Both the position numbers and the translations under genes were made by a program. From Bolinopsis microptera (lineage: Eukaryota; Ctenophora; Tentaculata; Lobata; Bolinopsidae): a DNA stretch of 64,000 nucleotides. Under the pieces are notes generated by a model, which was not told the origin of the DNA, did no database searches, and saw only the letters and a program-made list of their open reading frames with translations. Below are positions 46,171 to 57,500 of this stretch, one piece after another. Each line of letters begins with the position of its first letter. Positions within the stretch are counted from its first letter, which is position 1. Where the stretch lies: positions 8,987,460 to 9,051,459 of the forward strand of contig NC_087083.1 in NCBI RefSeq assembly GCF_026151205.1, in the 5' to 3' direction.

Positions 46171-46794
46171 TAAGCGCCATGAGTTGGCACAGAATCTTTT
46201 GTCTCTGATTTTGATAAATTTGGTACCAAAAGTTGCCTTTAACTGTGAATAATGAAAATTCATCATGTAGCACGATTCGTTGAGATGTATGTGTGGGTCT
46301 CCTGTGCATTGCAAAAGTGTACTATGGACGAAAAATGGTTAATTTATTGCTTAAAATGCCTATAACTCCTAAAATATTGAATATTTTGAAATAATTCTTA
46401 CAGAATCGTAATGAGCTTAATCAGACGCAACTTTTGGTACCAAAATTATAATATAATTTAACGCACAAAATTTTTCGAAAATTTGTTCAGATTAAAAACT
46501 TTTGAGAAAAAAATTCCTTTAAATCTTAAAATATTAGTACTAAAAGTTTCGTCTCGATGAGCTGATTACGATAAATAACTATGTGGTAATAATTTAAAAT
46601 GTGAAAGTTATAGGCCAAAAACTAAAAATTTGCGCGAAAAAAGCACGCGCGGCGAACAAGCGCCGTACTATACTGAAGCATTTTTTCCAAAAATTGCTAC
46701 ACGGTGGATTTATTTTATTCACATTTTTAGACAACTTTTGGTACCAAATTTATCGAAATCGGAAAAAAAGTTCTGTGCTCGCGCTTGGCGCTTA
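46171..46794. mobile_element. Inverted-repeat element, arms about 65 bp
   Basis: TAAGCGCCATGAGTTGGCAC at 46171 and the inverse of GCGCTTGGCGCTTA ending at 46794 bound an inverted repeat containing AAATTTGGTACCAAAAGTTG on one side and CAACTTTTGGTACCAAATTT on the other. A third ACTTTTGGTACC copy lies at about 46430. Probable MITE; no coding content recognised. Confidence 0.55.
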
Positions 46795-46979
46795 TTTACA
46801 CTGACTAAAAATAATTTTGGCAATGCAGAGTTCTACAAATAAATTAAACAAGAGATACCGTTATTAATTTCTAACTGTAAGGACAACATGACAGTTTTAG
46901 CCCAACAATAAACATTCAAAACTTGTGTTGTGGGTACATGGATTATATTTTTAACATAAAGTTGAAATGTTACAAATCT

Positions 46980-47354
46980 TTTGACATACGTTGCATGCCA
47001 CTTTTCGCGCGCGAAGCGCGCGCCGCCGATGTTTGTGATACGCAACATGTATTAACAATTCTTTAATTATTTACATGAAAAATATTTTGTATTCAATTTA
47101 TTTACTAACTTTTAGGCGAATGTTCTGATACTGGTAATCTTTTTTTGCTCTTGTGAGTGGGTCAATCATTTATTTTGAATTGTAGTTGACGAAGTGAGAG
47201 TCTCCACACACTAAGTGGAGACTCTCACTTTGTCAAATACAATTCAAAATGAATGTTCTGATACACTTTAATTTTTGATTTCACATATAACTCAATCAAG
47301 CGTTGATACATGTTGCGCCTTCGGCGCGAAAAGTGGCATGCAACGTATGTCAAA
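46980..47354. mobile_element. 375-bp fold-back MITE
   Basis: TTTGACATACGTTGCATGCC from 46980 is inverted at the right end (to 47354), and the match continues through CACTTTTCGCGC and CAACATGTAT. Inside is a second palindrome, 47168-47250, whose stem is AGTGAGAGTCTCCAC / GTGGAGACTCTCACT. GAATGTTCTGATAC occurs as a direct repeat around 47118 and 47251. Confidence 0.7.
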
Positions 47355-48471
47355 TCAAGCGCCATGTGATGCAAAAATCACTTTAATAATAGTATTTAGG
47401 CCAGACCGGGCCCGCGGCAACATTTTGCAGAATGAATACTATACATATTACATACAAAACTACATTGCAGTTACATACAAAATGTACAAAAATATTTCTT
47501 ATATTTGCCAAATTAGTATAATATGTATACATTTTTATTGTAATTTTGCTTAATGCTTAACAAGTATTTAAAACTAGTTTAACAAGTAATTGTCCTAAAT
47601 ACATGAATGCGCGTTAAAAATGCAATAAACTATTGTTTGTCTACATCTAAATATAAATTAAACAGGTTTTATTATATGTTTGAACAGTACGTCGTGTCAA
47701 ATTCTCACAATACAAATAGTCCAGCGCATCACCAAACTAAACTTAAAATCAAGCAGCCCAAATTTGACCATTTTATTGAGCATTGTTAATGGTCTGGCCC
47801 GGCGCGCGCTACTTGATCGTAGCACTGGTCATTTCGAGAAGAAAGCGGCGCGCGCTACTTCGAAGAAATTTAAACGAGTAACATCCGTCAACCATTTTAC
47901 AGCCAGGCATTGACTTATTTTATTTTGTTTGTATTTATTTTTATACAGCAATGTTTTTTATGAGTAAGCATTTTTTAGATGGCCTACGATATAGATAACA
48001 AATTTCATACAATGATTATCGAAAATATAAAATGTGCCGCGCACGATTGAAACATCTTCAATCTCGATTGTTATTCAATGAGAATCGAGCGCTAATGCGA
48101 ATACTATTTAAAATTTTTATCACTTGAAAGTGGCTATGATCCAGCTTAGTGAAATAGTCAGTCTCTTTCTTGGTATAGCTGTTTTTTTCTTTTGATTAAC
48201 CGCTCAGACATTGACATTGTATCGTGTTAATTATTCAGTTATTTTTTATCCTGGCTTCGCTGATGATTCAGCTCACATATCAAAGCTTTTTTCTCTTTTT
48301 ATTTTGTGTTAGGTGAATACAGTGTGGAATATCTTAACGTCAAAAGGGTAATCTTTCGGCTCACTTGAAAGATGGAAACACTTAGTATAGTATAGTGCAA
48401 TGTTTAAAGCATACATGCGTGCAATTTCGCATAGAACCTATGCAATGGTTCCTTAGCTACTCTCTAGACCA
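47355..48471. other. No gene; GC-rich dispersed repeat at 47783-47815
   Basis: ATTGTTAATGGTCTGGCCCG followed by GCGCGCGCTACT at about 47783 reappears inverted at about 63724-63755 with one difference, so it is part of a dispersed element. Otherwise nothing recognised. Confidence 0.5.
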
Positions 48472-48548
48472 GGTGACTCTGGGATTCAAACCCTGGACCT
48501 TCTGTGCAGAAGGTGGAAGCTCTAATCACTATTATGTTACTGCCCACC
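48472..48548 (-). tRNA. tRNA-like sequence, probably a tRNA-derived pseudogene or SINE head
   Basis: On the minus strand a 77-nt span begins GGTGGGC and ends CACC. It has TTAGAGCTTCCACC in the D-arm position, the anticodon arm CCTTCTGCACAGAAGG (loop CTGCACA, anticodon GCA if read as Cys) and GGTCCAGGGTTTGAATCCCA with the box-B-like GGTTTGAATCC. The T stem has a mismatch and the acceptor stem only partly pairs, so a functional tRNA is unlikely. Confidence 0.4.
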
Positions 48549-48790
48549 TAAAGGTGGATAATAAGTTAAATTATTTGCTACCTTGATTTTAGATAATAAT
48601 AATCTCATCACTAGCCCCAACCCTTCATCAAATCAGATGTGTATTTTATAGCAAAACGAAAGGGGTATCTTCGGCACACATATGAAAGCCCTTGTTGAAA
48701 ATGTATTATAACTAACAAGTAAAAATCTTGACCAGCATTAAAAATGGTCAGATATGTTATTGATAAAAGTATGTTTGTTAACGATATGCT

Positions 48791-51700
48791 ATGAGCTGCG
48801 CTTGCGGATTGAGTGACAAGGTTGAAGATCATGGAAGTGAAACATTTTGCATAGCATGTGGATCTATTGTCAAACAGGTAAGAGCACAAAATGCATTATT
48901 TTGGATTCAGATTTCCGGAAAGAAATAGGTACACTTGCTTAAGTGTTGCAACCAAATGAATTTGTGGCTCAAATCTATCATGCTAACAAAAAACCTTTTT
49001 CAGGACTTTCTTGTTGAGGATAAGCCCAACTTTTGGGACAAATTTCAGCATCAGCGCCATGATTTCACCAAAGATCCTGCTAACAAATTTGTTACACATG
49101 GCATATTTGGCTCCTCTAAAGAAACTTACAATATCAGGTAATTTTTACTTTACCATCTTTCTGTCCAGGGATCATTGACATGTGCATGTGCAGTGAGTTA
49201 AAAACTTTAAACTTTAAAAGTAGTTTAAAATTAGTGAAAATTTTATCTACACACCAACTCACTAAGTAACATGATCCAAAATGGTCTCTTAGAGCGTGGA
49301 AATCACATGACACTACAATGGTAAACAACATTTTGAGAGCGTGAGAAGAGAGAACTCTCTCTATGTCAATGACCCTTCCAGGAGAGCAACCTTTCCTTTT
49401 TTGAAGTAAGTTTCAATTCTAACACATTGACAGTATGAGCATACATTTCTGAACAAGATTACCCTACTATATTATATTTTATGCTGTGCCAAATTATCTC
49501 CCCCATGTACATCAAATTGTAAACATAGTGTGTACCGTATATAATTGATTTGGTAGGCAAACAATCTCATAGACTAAGTGACTGCAAAGTTAATTTGCAA
49601 GATATTGAACACCCTATTAGCTATTCATATGACACTAGATCAATTGCGACTATGCCATTCATAATAATGTATCATGTACAGTAAAACCCAGATTCACTGC
49701 GCCCAAATTTACCGCAAACCCTGATTTACCGTGAGTATTTCCTTTCCCCAAAATTTTTCTTCAAATATTTTTTTCGAAAATCTAGATTTTTTCAGAAAAG
49801 TTGAATTTTTTGCCTGGTCGACGTTGTCTGTAGAAGGACGTTTCAACGATTTCCGTTCAGACAAGCAGGGGAACCAAAGGTGATCTCATATCTTTCGAGT
49901 TCTGCTCATTTCTTTTTGATGTTTCGAACAGTTGTCTCACGATTCCAAAGTGTAGGGTAACTAAAGAGGAGGATTTGCCGCTCTTCAACATTTTGATCAC
50001 TTCTAATTCTCTCTTCTGTCCGATGGTTAGACGTTTTCGATTAGAGGAAGGAGATTCTCCGGTATTAGGTATAGCAGTGGCGTAACTTTGCCTGTTGGCG
50101 CCCCCCCGCTCAGTGACAAAAAGCGCCCCCTAAATTTTTTGTGTCCCTAAAAAAAAAAAAAAAAAAAGGTCGGGTACTTTTTTTCTCGCCCCCCTACAGC
50201 TTTTTGCGCCCCCCCCCCCCCCCTGAAGCAAAAAAGGTACCCTAAATATTTTCTCGCGTCGACCAAACGCTAAATTGGACAGGGAAATACACAAACAAGG
50301 CGTTTTTTCAGTGAAAGGGCTTAAAATTCAGGAAAATTGCGCCCCCCTTATACGGCGCCCCCCCCCCCCCCCCCCCCGCACAGCGGGGTCTGTGGGGCCC
50401 TAAGTTACGCCACTGAGGTATAGTGGAATTAGATTAGAGCAAGACACAAGCTCGTGCTCCACACTGCTTATTGAATCATGTAACCATAAAACCATGTTCT
50501 CGTATAATGCCTTTGCTACTGTGATGCTTGACAGTACTCCTATTACAGGGCATGGGCACCACTGTGTTTGAGAAGGGTCAGTTCGTGCTACAGGGGAATA
50601 TGTGATCTGATCATACAGATGTTGATAGCTAGTGATAATTACAGATTTCGATACGATTTGCAATGTACTGCAAAGAAAGCAAGAATTTGCTCAAACTGAA
50701 TTTCTATCATGTTGATACTATTAAGTTGCTGAGTACAATCAGACTATCAGAAATATCCACTCTATGGATTAAAGGCCTCTCCCACCCTTTCTTGGCCAAT
50801 TTTGGACCCCAAAAACCAAAACCCTGATTTACCGCAAACCCCGATTTACCACAGGTTTTAGCCTTCCCCAAAAACCCGCGGTAAATCGGGGTTTTACTGT
50901 ATAATGTATAAGTTTTTCGTGATATTAATGACACTTCCTTTTAAGTCAAGATTTATTTAGAAGATTTATGTAAAATCTTTTCCACCTTAAATTCACTATT
51001 TTATTGGTTACTATTTTCAGACAGAAGACTTTAAAGAAAAGAAACTTAATGATATCGTGTCACCAATTAAAGCTACCACACCCTGAACTGATAGCCGAGA
51101 CTGCCCTGAGCATGTTGGAGAAACACATTTTCAAACCTCGAAAACATATGCTACAAAAGCATCGTGCTGCTGCTATCTACACTAGTTGTAAATTACACAA
51201 CATTGAGATTACTTCTAGCGTGAGTTTTTTAAATATTGTTAATCTCGTCTTATTATCAATTATCAAATGGATGGTATTAGGCGAATAGATTAATGATTAT
51301 AAAAATCCCATCAATGTAAGCGCCCAAGTACTACACGATACCACAATCAATTGATCTCTAGAAATGCATAACTATTATATTATTTTCAGGAGATAATAGA
51401 CAGTTTGCAAGTTACTGGAAAACATCTTTCAACATTCTTTTTAAAGTTTTACAGGATGTGTACCAGTAATCACGACCAATTAAATACCGAGCTCAGCCAA
51501 TCCCAGCCAATCCACCTGGCTGACATTAAAGATCTAGAGATGAACGGTGTAATACCACCAGATTCATCTAGAACATTCCTAAAATACTGCTCGGATCTAA
51601 GTGAACTGTTCCCGGTGCCACCTGAACCCAGAAGACACACCAGCTATGGGAAACATAGTGGGTATTTTCTGAGAGATTCCCGACATCGGCTGGTGGTGTT

Positions 51701-54019
51701 CGCTAATATGGTTTCTCAGTACTTGTACGGGGAAGAGCTGGGTAGTAGCAAGTTTGAAGCTGCTGGTGTAAAAGATTGTAGGATTGTTAGGTAAATTTTT
51801 ATAAAATATGCATTTTTTAATAAATAGATAGTAAAATCTCTGTAAAGTGCCACAAAATTAAACTTCCTGTTTCATTAAATATCTAGTCACATCACAATCT
51901 GATAATCTTATTTCCTTTACATTTCCAGTTTCCAGAAAGACACAGACTTATGCTGGAGTATACTGCACAAAACATGCGCCCTTTTCATGAAATGGTTACT
52001 TTGGAATTGTTCCCCAGTCTCTGACAGAAAATCACAGGTGAGTCAAATATTAAATTTTAATAAAATAATCCATCGATACCTTAAAAATTGGTGGTCAGAC
52101 GGGTGTTGGTCTCTTAAATATTATGTACTATTAATAGAAGGAGTCAGCAAAACTATTTTTTATTTTCTGTCGAAGGGTTGAAGAGAAGCATTTAAAAAAA
52201 TTAGTACTGCAAAATTGAATAGTTTTCTTTTGTTGCAGGTTTTCCGAAGAAAAACCTTCCCAAAGTTACTAGGAAAATTGCTGGAGAGAAAAGGCTTACT
52301 ATTGGAAAATCTGCGAAAATACCGGGAGTTTGGTAGTGTGAAAGTAGCCAGAGCTAGTGAGTAAATTATGTTTGGTTTATCATTTTTTATTTAACTTTTT
52401 AAAAAGTTATTTAAAGTTTCACCCTCTGAAAGTTTAAGTGAAAATGTGCTAATTGGACAACTTTGCGTGCTGGAGGAATTGGCGAATATCTGTATTATAA
52501 TTAGAAACACACGCAATATCAGTTCTATTATATAAAACTATTTAATAATATCATCTTATTACAGAGCAGAAATCGTGCCAAAAACGGAGAAGAAAGTCCA
52601 TATCTTGTACAAAAAACTCTCCTAAAACCACTTCTTTATCTAGCACCAGCTCCCTATCACAGTCGACTGGTAGTAGCATGGAAGAAGAGTGTACAGCTAT
52701 AAATACTAATACACTGAATCAGTGTTTAGAAGTTCTGAATAAGTACATTGTTCTTCATCATCCGGACCAGATCGTCCAGCAGTTTGAACGGTTAGTTTAT
52801 AATAGGTTAATTAGTTTATTAGTTTATAATATGTTAATTAGTTTATAATATGTTAATTATAAGGATTAATTATAAGGCAATTAAGATAACATTTAGTGTT
52901 TTGAAATTCAAGTTAATCGACTCAATTGAAATTACATCGCATCTTGGCGTAATCTCGGTATAATCTCGGTATAATCTCGCAGGTTGTTGGCGATATTGTA
53001 TCTAACGGATATGAAACCACTCCTTCAGAGAATTCCCAAGCTTATCTACTTTGTTTTACTTCACCAGATAATAAGCACTGTTGAACCCTCTGTAAGTATC
53101 TTATCTTTACTAATTACTAATTAATAATTAGAGTATCTTATCTTTACTAATTAAACGATGGTTGATAAATTCATGTAATATATATATCAATTGGTCATTC
53201 GTTGCTGTGTACTATTCAATTAACTCCATTTTCAAATGACCATTTTAAATTATATCTACAATGATATATCTCCAAACTGGTGGTCAAAGTGCACAACAAA
53301 TTTGAAAATAACTTTATTTCCGTTTATAAAGACTTCAACTGACATTAAAATAATTGATAATTTCAGACTACTAATACTATACCAGTGAATTCTTTGCTCT
53401 TTGTTCTAAAATTCAACACTCATTACTCCATATTGATTTGAATTTTAAAATTCATGAACTCCATTTCACTCTCATGTATAATGTCAATTGTAAATGTAAT
53501 TTGATGTTTTGTTCACTAATTCGTTATTTCACTAATTCACTATTTCACTATTCCTCCCCCAACAGGTCCCATCGCTGTCACAACTTCAAAACCAGAAGAA
53601 TAAAACTGAAAAGATCGACGAAGCAATAAGAAAAACGTTTATAAGAATATTCATCAAGTACAGTGCAACAATGTTGCCGACTAACCTGGATAAGGAGAAG
53701 TAAGTTAATCTGATAATTTAGTGAAAAGATTTTAAAATGGTGGGTAACTTGGTAATTTCTTGGTAATGGAAACGTTTTATTTCAAACCATTAAAAAGTCA
53801 TGGACTATTTCCCTTATTTTCAGGTTAACAGAGACAATACACACTTACTACTACACAATAGTTGGGTCCGTTAAAACCTACAGAAAACTAATTAACACTA
53901 TCTCTCTCGATACGACCTCCGAACCCTCACCCGTTTCTTCTTCTGTCTCTTCTCCTCGGTCTGATATCCAGTTTGTAGTTCCTGCTGAGTTCACCAATGC
54001 ATTGCAGTCGGGCTACTAG
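48791..54019 (+). CDS. TFIIB-family factor, BRF2-like (10 exons, 570 aa)
   Basis: Probable subunit of TFIIIB that recruits RNA polymerase III in the nucleus. Exons: 48791-48877, 49004-49137, 51021-51219, 51390-51790, 51929-52037, 52239-52356, 52565-52790, 52983-53091, 53566-53699, 53824-54019. All introns are GT-AG and frame is kept throughout. Residues 3-23 form a zinc ribbon, CACGLSDKVEDHGSETFCIA plus CG, with CxC where the family usually has CxxC. A first cyclin-like repeat (about 75-165) reads LKLPHPELIAETALSML and KHRAAAIYTSCKLHNIE. A weaker second repeat follows (about 240-345). The pattern recalls BRF2 more than TFIIB or BRF1. Beyond a basic KRRRKS and Ser-rich linker (about 350-380), a helical region of roughly 170 residues has no counterpart that I recall in vertebrate BRF2. 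The subfamily name is inference; the gene model is strong. Confidence 0.85.
49679..50899. mobile_element. Tigger/pogo-like element in intron 2 of the BRF2-like gene
   Basis: Terminal inverted repeats start CAGTAAAACCC (49679) and end GGGGTTTTACTG (50899), flanked by TA on both sides (49677-49678 and 50900-50901), as in the Tc1/mariner superfamily. Each end contains GGTAAAT/ATTTACC subrepeats. The minus strand between about 50055 and 49880 still encodes RKRLTIGQKRELEVIKMLKS and GKSSSLVTLHFGI, the helix-turn-helix start of a pogo/CENP-B type transposase. The rest is deleted or decayed, so the copy is not autonomous. A hAT MITE is nested inside. Confidence 0.85.
50076..50415. mobile_element. hAT-type MITE nested in the Tigger-like element
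   Basis: The 14-bp terminal inverted repeats CAGTGGCGTAACTT / AAGTTACGCCACTG are perfect. An 8-bp target duplication, AGGTATAG, is present at 50068-50075 and 50416-50423; 8 bp is diagnostic of the hAT superfamily. The interior (340 bp in all) is low-complexity with A, C and G runs and no coding content. Confidence 0.9.
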
Positions 54020-54035
54020 AATGTAGTGTTTTCTG

Positions 54036-54057
54036 ATTGGTTGGTTTGTGTCACGTG
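54036..54057 (-). promoter_or_regulatory. E-box/CCAAT module just after the BRF2-like stop
   Basis: ATTGG (54036-54040) and CACGTG (54052-54057) are separated by 11 bp, the minus-strand form of the module seen in cyclin E introns. It lies 17 bp after the stop codon, so probably in the 3' UTR or between genes. Confidence 0.5.
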
Positions 54058-54528
54058 ACTAGAATACAGCTCTCTGATTCGTTGGTTTGTTGTGTATTCG
54101 AAGGCACTATTGCTGAAATTTGATTTAGAGTTAATCAACAGATCATTTGTTAGACTTTATTTTAGTTAATCGTTTTATGGTCATGTGGGAGAGATTTGTT
54201 TGTTTGTTACCACCTCTGATATATTCTATTTGTAAGACTTTTGTCAATCTAACTTGTTAAATATATTTATAATTGTAAAATTCACGATTTAAAACATTTC
54301 TTTATAAAAACTATTTCAATATTTATTGCCATTTTACTCAAGTACAAGATGATTGAAAAATGAAAATTAACATGGTCCACGATTTTATCACACTTAGCTT
54401 GGAAATTCGGCTTCAGGGATGATTAACTAACCTAAAATGAACTAAATAATTATTTAATCGTTTTATAATAAATCAACAAAACCTCATTCCAATTGATAAA
54501 TTCTTTAAAAATTTACCGAATTCCAGCA

Positions 54529-57500
54529 ATGAACAGAGATGAAGCAGTACGGTGCATCAACATTGCAAAGAGATGTATCGCTGATGGGAACAATGAAAAG
54601 GCAGATAAGTTTCTTAAGAAGTCTCTTGCTTTACACGAAACAGCATTAGCAAAAGGTTGGAACTTAATCATGTTAATTATGTTTAATTAATTAGCAAAAG
54701 GTTGGAACTTGTTGTAACTTACCATGAATCATGTTAATGCGAAAGTTAAATTTGAGCAGCTTTTAATGCTACTTTATGATTCACCAAATTTCAGTAAAAT
54801 ACAAATTCTATTGAACCTCATCTTATACTCGTTATATTATGCAAAATAGAATAATGATCGTTCTAGCTCTCATTTTCCATGTTTTTGCCTCACAGGACTC
54901 AGGAGATATTGTGGTCTTTTCTAAATATAACTGTTATACATTGATGTAAAGTTTATTTGAATTTTGAAATTTAAAAAAACCAAGACTCATATTAAAATCT
55001 ACTACTACTTCAGAGTTACTAGCAGGCCTGGGTCGAACACCCCCAAAGTCCCCCACCTCCCCCTCCTCCTCCTCCACCACCAACGGTGATGCAACTCCAT
55101 CAGAGACCAGAAAACGACCCAATACGGGGGGTGGGACGGAGAGTAATGGGAAAGATGTTACTGCTGATATGATAGCTGCCGTTAACAAGTTTGTTATAAT
55201 TGTTTAATTGATTGTTTGTTTGATAGCTGTATAATAGTGGGTTGGCCAATGTCCAAAAGTTTAGAACTCGAGTACAGTCTCAATGTATATTGTATGAGGG
55301 TCTAATCTTCCAGCGTGACGTCACAACACAAGTATTGTCCTAATTCCCTTTGAAATGTGTTGGTTGAGCAGAGTATCACGTGATTGTGTTTACATCACGA
55401 CATACCATACATTTTGTTAAACATATGTAGGCAATTACAATTCTGTAGATAGACAAGAGTGTAGAAAATTATAAAACGTTAATTTTGATCCCCACTATTG
55501 GTTGCATTGCCCAAAATTCCGTAGATTCTGTGAAGTCAAAAAATAGATTTTACAATGTCATGATAGTTTACTTAACACAAATACAATAGATACTAATATG
55601 ATGTAATCCGCAGAGTGAAAGGTAAAAAAGATTACTACACAATTTTGGGATGTGAAAAGACCGCAACAGAACCCGAACTGAAGAAAGCGTACAGAAAGTT
55701 AGCACTTGCGCTTCATCCTGACAAGAACTGTGCTCCAGGCGCTAATGAGGCATTTAAATGTAGGTCACACTGTAGGTCACACTGTAGGTCACCTGTGTAC
55801 ACCCAGGCTAAATCTTTTAAATCAAAACAATAAATTTCCCTCGTTTATTCACATTCATGTTGGCACTGGTTTAATGTCAGTCTTATTTCTTAACAAATTC
55901 GCTGTTTGCCCGGAGTAAGACAGCTTCAATATTGTGTGCAGATATAATTGTTCGTTAATTGACGGATAATCACCCAATAAGTTAATTGACTTTGTTGCAG
56001 CGGTTGGAAACGCGTACGCAGTGCTGTCAAACAAAGAAAAAAGAGGACAATTTGATAAGTATGGATTTCAGGACGATTCCCCTTCTACTTCCCACCGAGG
56101 ACATAGTCACAGATATAACCGTTATTATCATGATGATGAGGGTAATTAGTTTATTAATTAGTGTATTAAGTAACCTATAAATTACTTTACATAGTTACTT
56201 AATTTCATTCGGTCTCATCCTGGTGCAGTTCAAGATAGTTAGTTATCTAACCCTTTCATTCCTAGATTCCAACAACTGCTCATTCCTCATTATAATTTAA
56301 AAAACTAATTTACCAACTAATTACCCGATTAACTTCAGATATAAGCCCGGAGGAGCTCTTCAACATGTTCTTCGGAGGAATGCAGCCCAACAACAGGAAC
56401 GGCCGTAGAGCAACATTCTATAATAACTACACTAGAGAACAAACTACTACAGGGGATAATAACGCCAGTGTTAGTTTACTTTTAGTATTAGTTTGGATTA
56501 TATTTGTTATATTTTTAATTTATATTAGGTTTAATTTACCTTTGTTATTGTTTTAGTAAAAATGTATTATATAGGTTTAGTTTACTTTTAGCATAGTGTT
56601 TGCTAATTTTTTGTATAGATTCACGTAAAATTAGTAAGTACAGTAAAACTCTAAAATACCGCGCCCAATTTACCGCAAACCCCGATTAATTTCCCCAAAA
56701 TAGGGCTCATGCAAAATGTAAACAAACAAAACCCGATTTACCGCAGACCCCGATGTTTCCTTTCCACAAATTTCCCGGTAAATTGGGGTTTTAGTTTTAC
56801 TGTATTTAGAATGAAGTTTTTCTGAATGCACTGGGATACCGACAAAAAGCGTTTATGGACATGACACTTCATTTGTTGGCTTTTCACTTTTCAATGGTGT
56901 CATCTTATATACGATGTGTATAATGTACTATTTACAGTGTACAATGTAAAGTTGTATTATTATTAATTGAATCTATATCATGTTACCTCTGCATCTCACA
57001 ATGGTTTAATTTGGTCTGCAAATTATGTGTATGATAATAAAGTCGTTCGTTAATTACCAATTATAACTGACCCTGCCTAGTTTCATAAATTTGTTACATA
57101 CACAACAAATTATAAATGACCCTGCCTAAATTTTAATTGTCAAGTTATTACCAACATAAAGTTATTATTTGTCTAACTACAAATTAATTATATAACTACA
57201 CTCGCATACTAACAATTTAATCTTAAGAGACAGCATTTAAGACTATTCCAGGTAATTAATTACTAATTATTTCTGATAACTAATTGCTAATTATTTCAGA
57301 TAGTATCATCGCTATTACAAATGTCGCCTTTGCTACTCCTAATCCTCATGTCGGTTCTCAACTCTATTTTCACTGAAGACCCTGCTTGGAGTTACCATAG
57401 AAACGGGTAAGTGAATATGTTTTGACACGTGACAGAGGTTCTGGGATTTGATTGGTAGCTCATTACTTACTGGAGACTCAGTAAATAATGGGGTAAGTGA

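Noticed and set aside
45952-46314. 120-codon minus-strand frame
   Set aside because: It overlaps the arm of an inverted-repeat element and has no recognisable motif.
48472-48548. Functional tRNA-Cys
   Set aside because: The T stem is mismatched and the acceptor stem is incomplete; only a tRNA-like or SINE call is justified.
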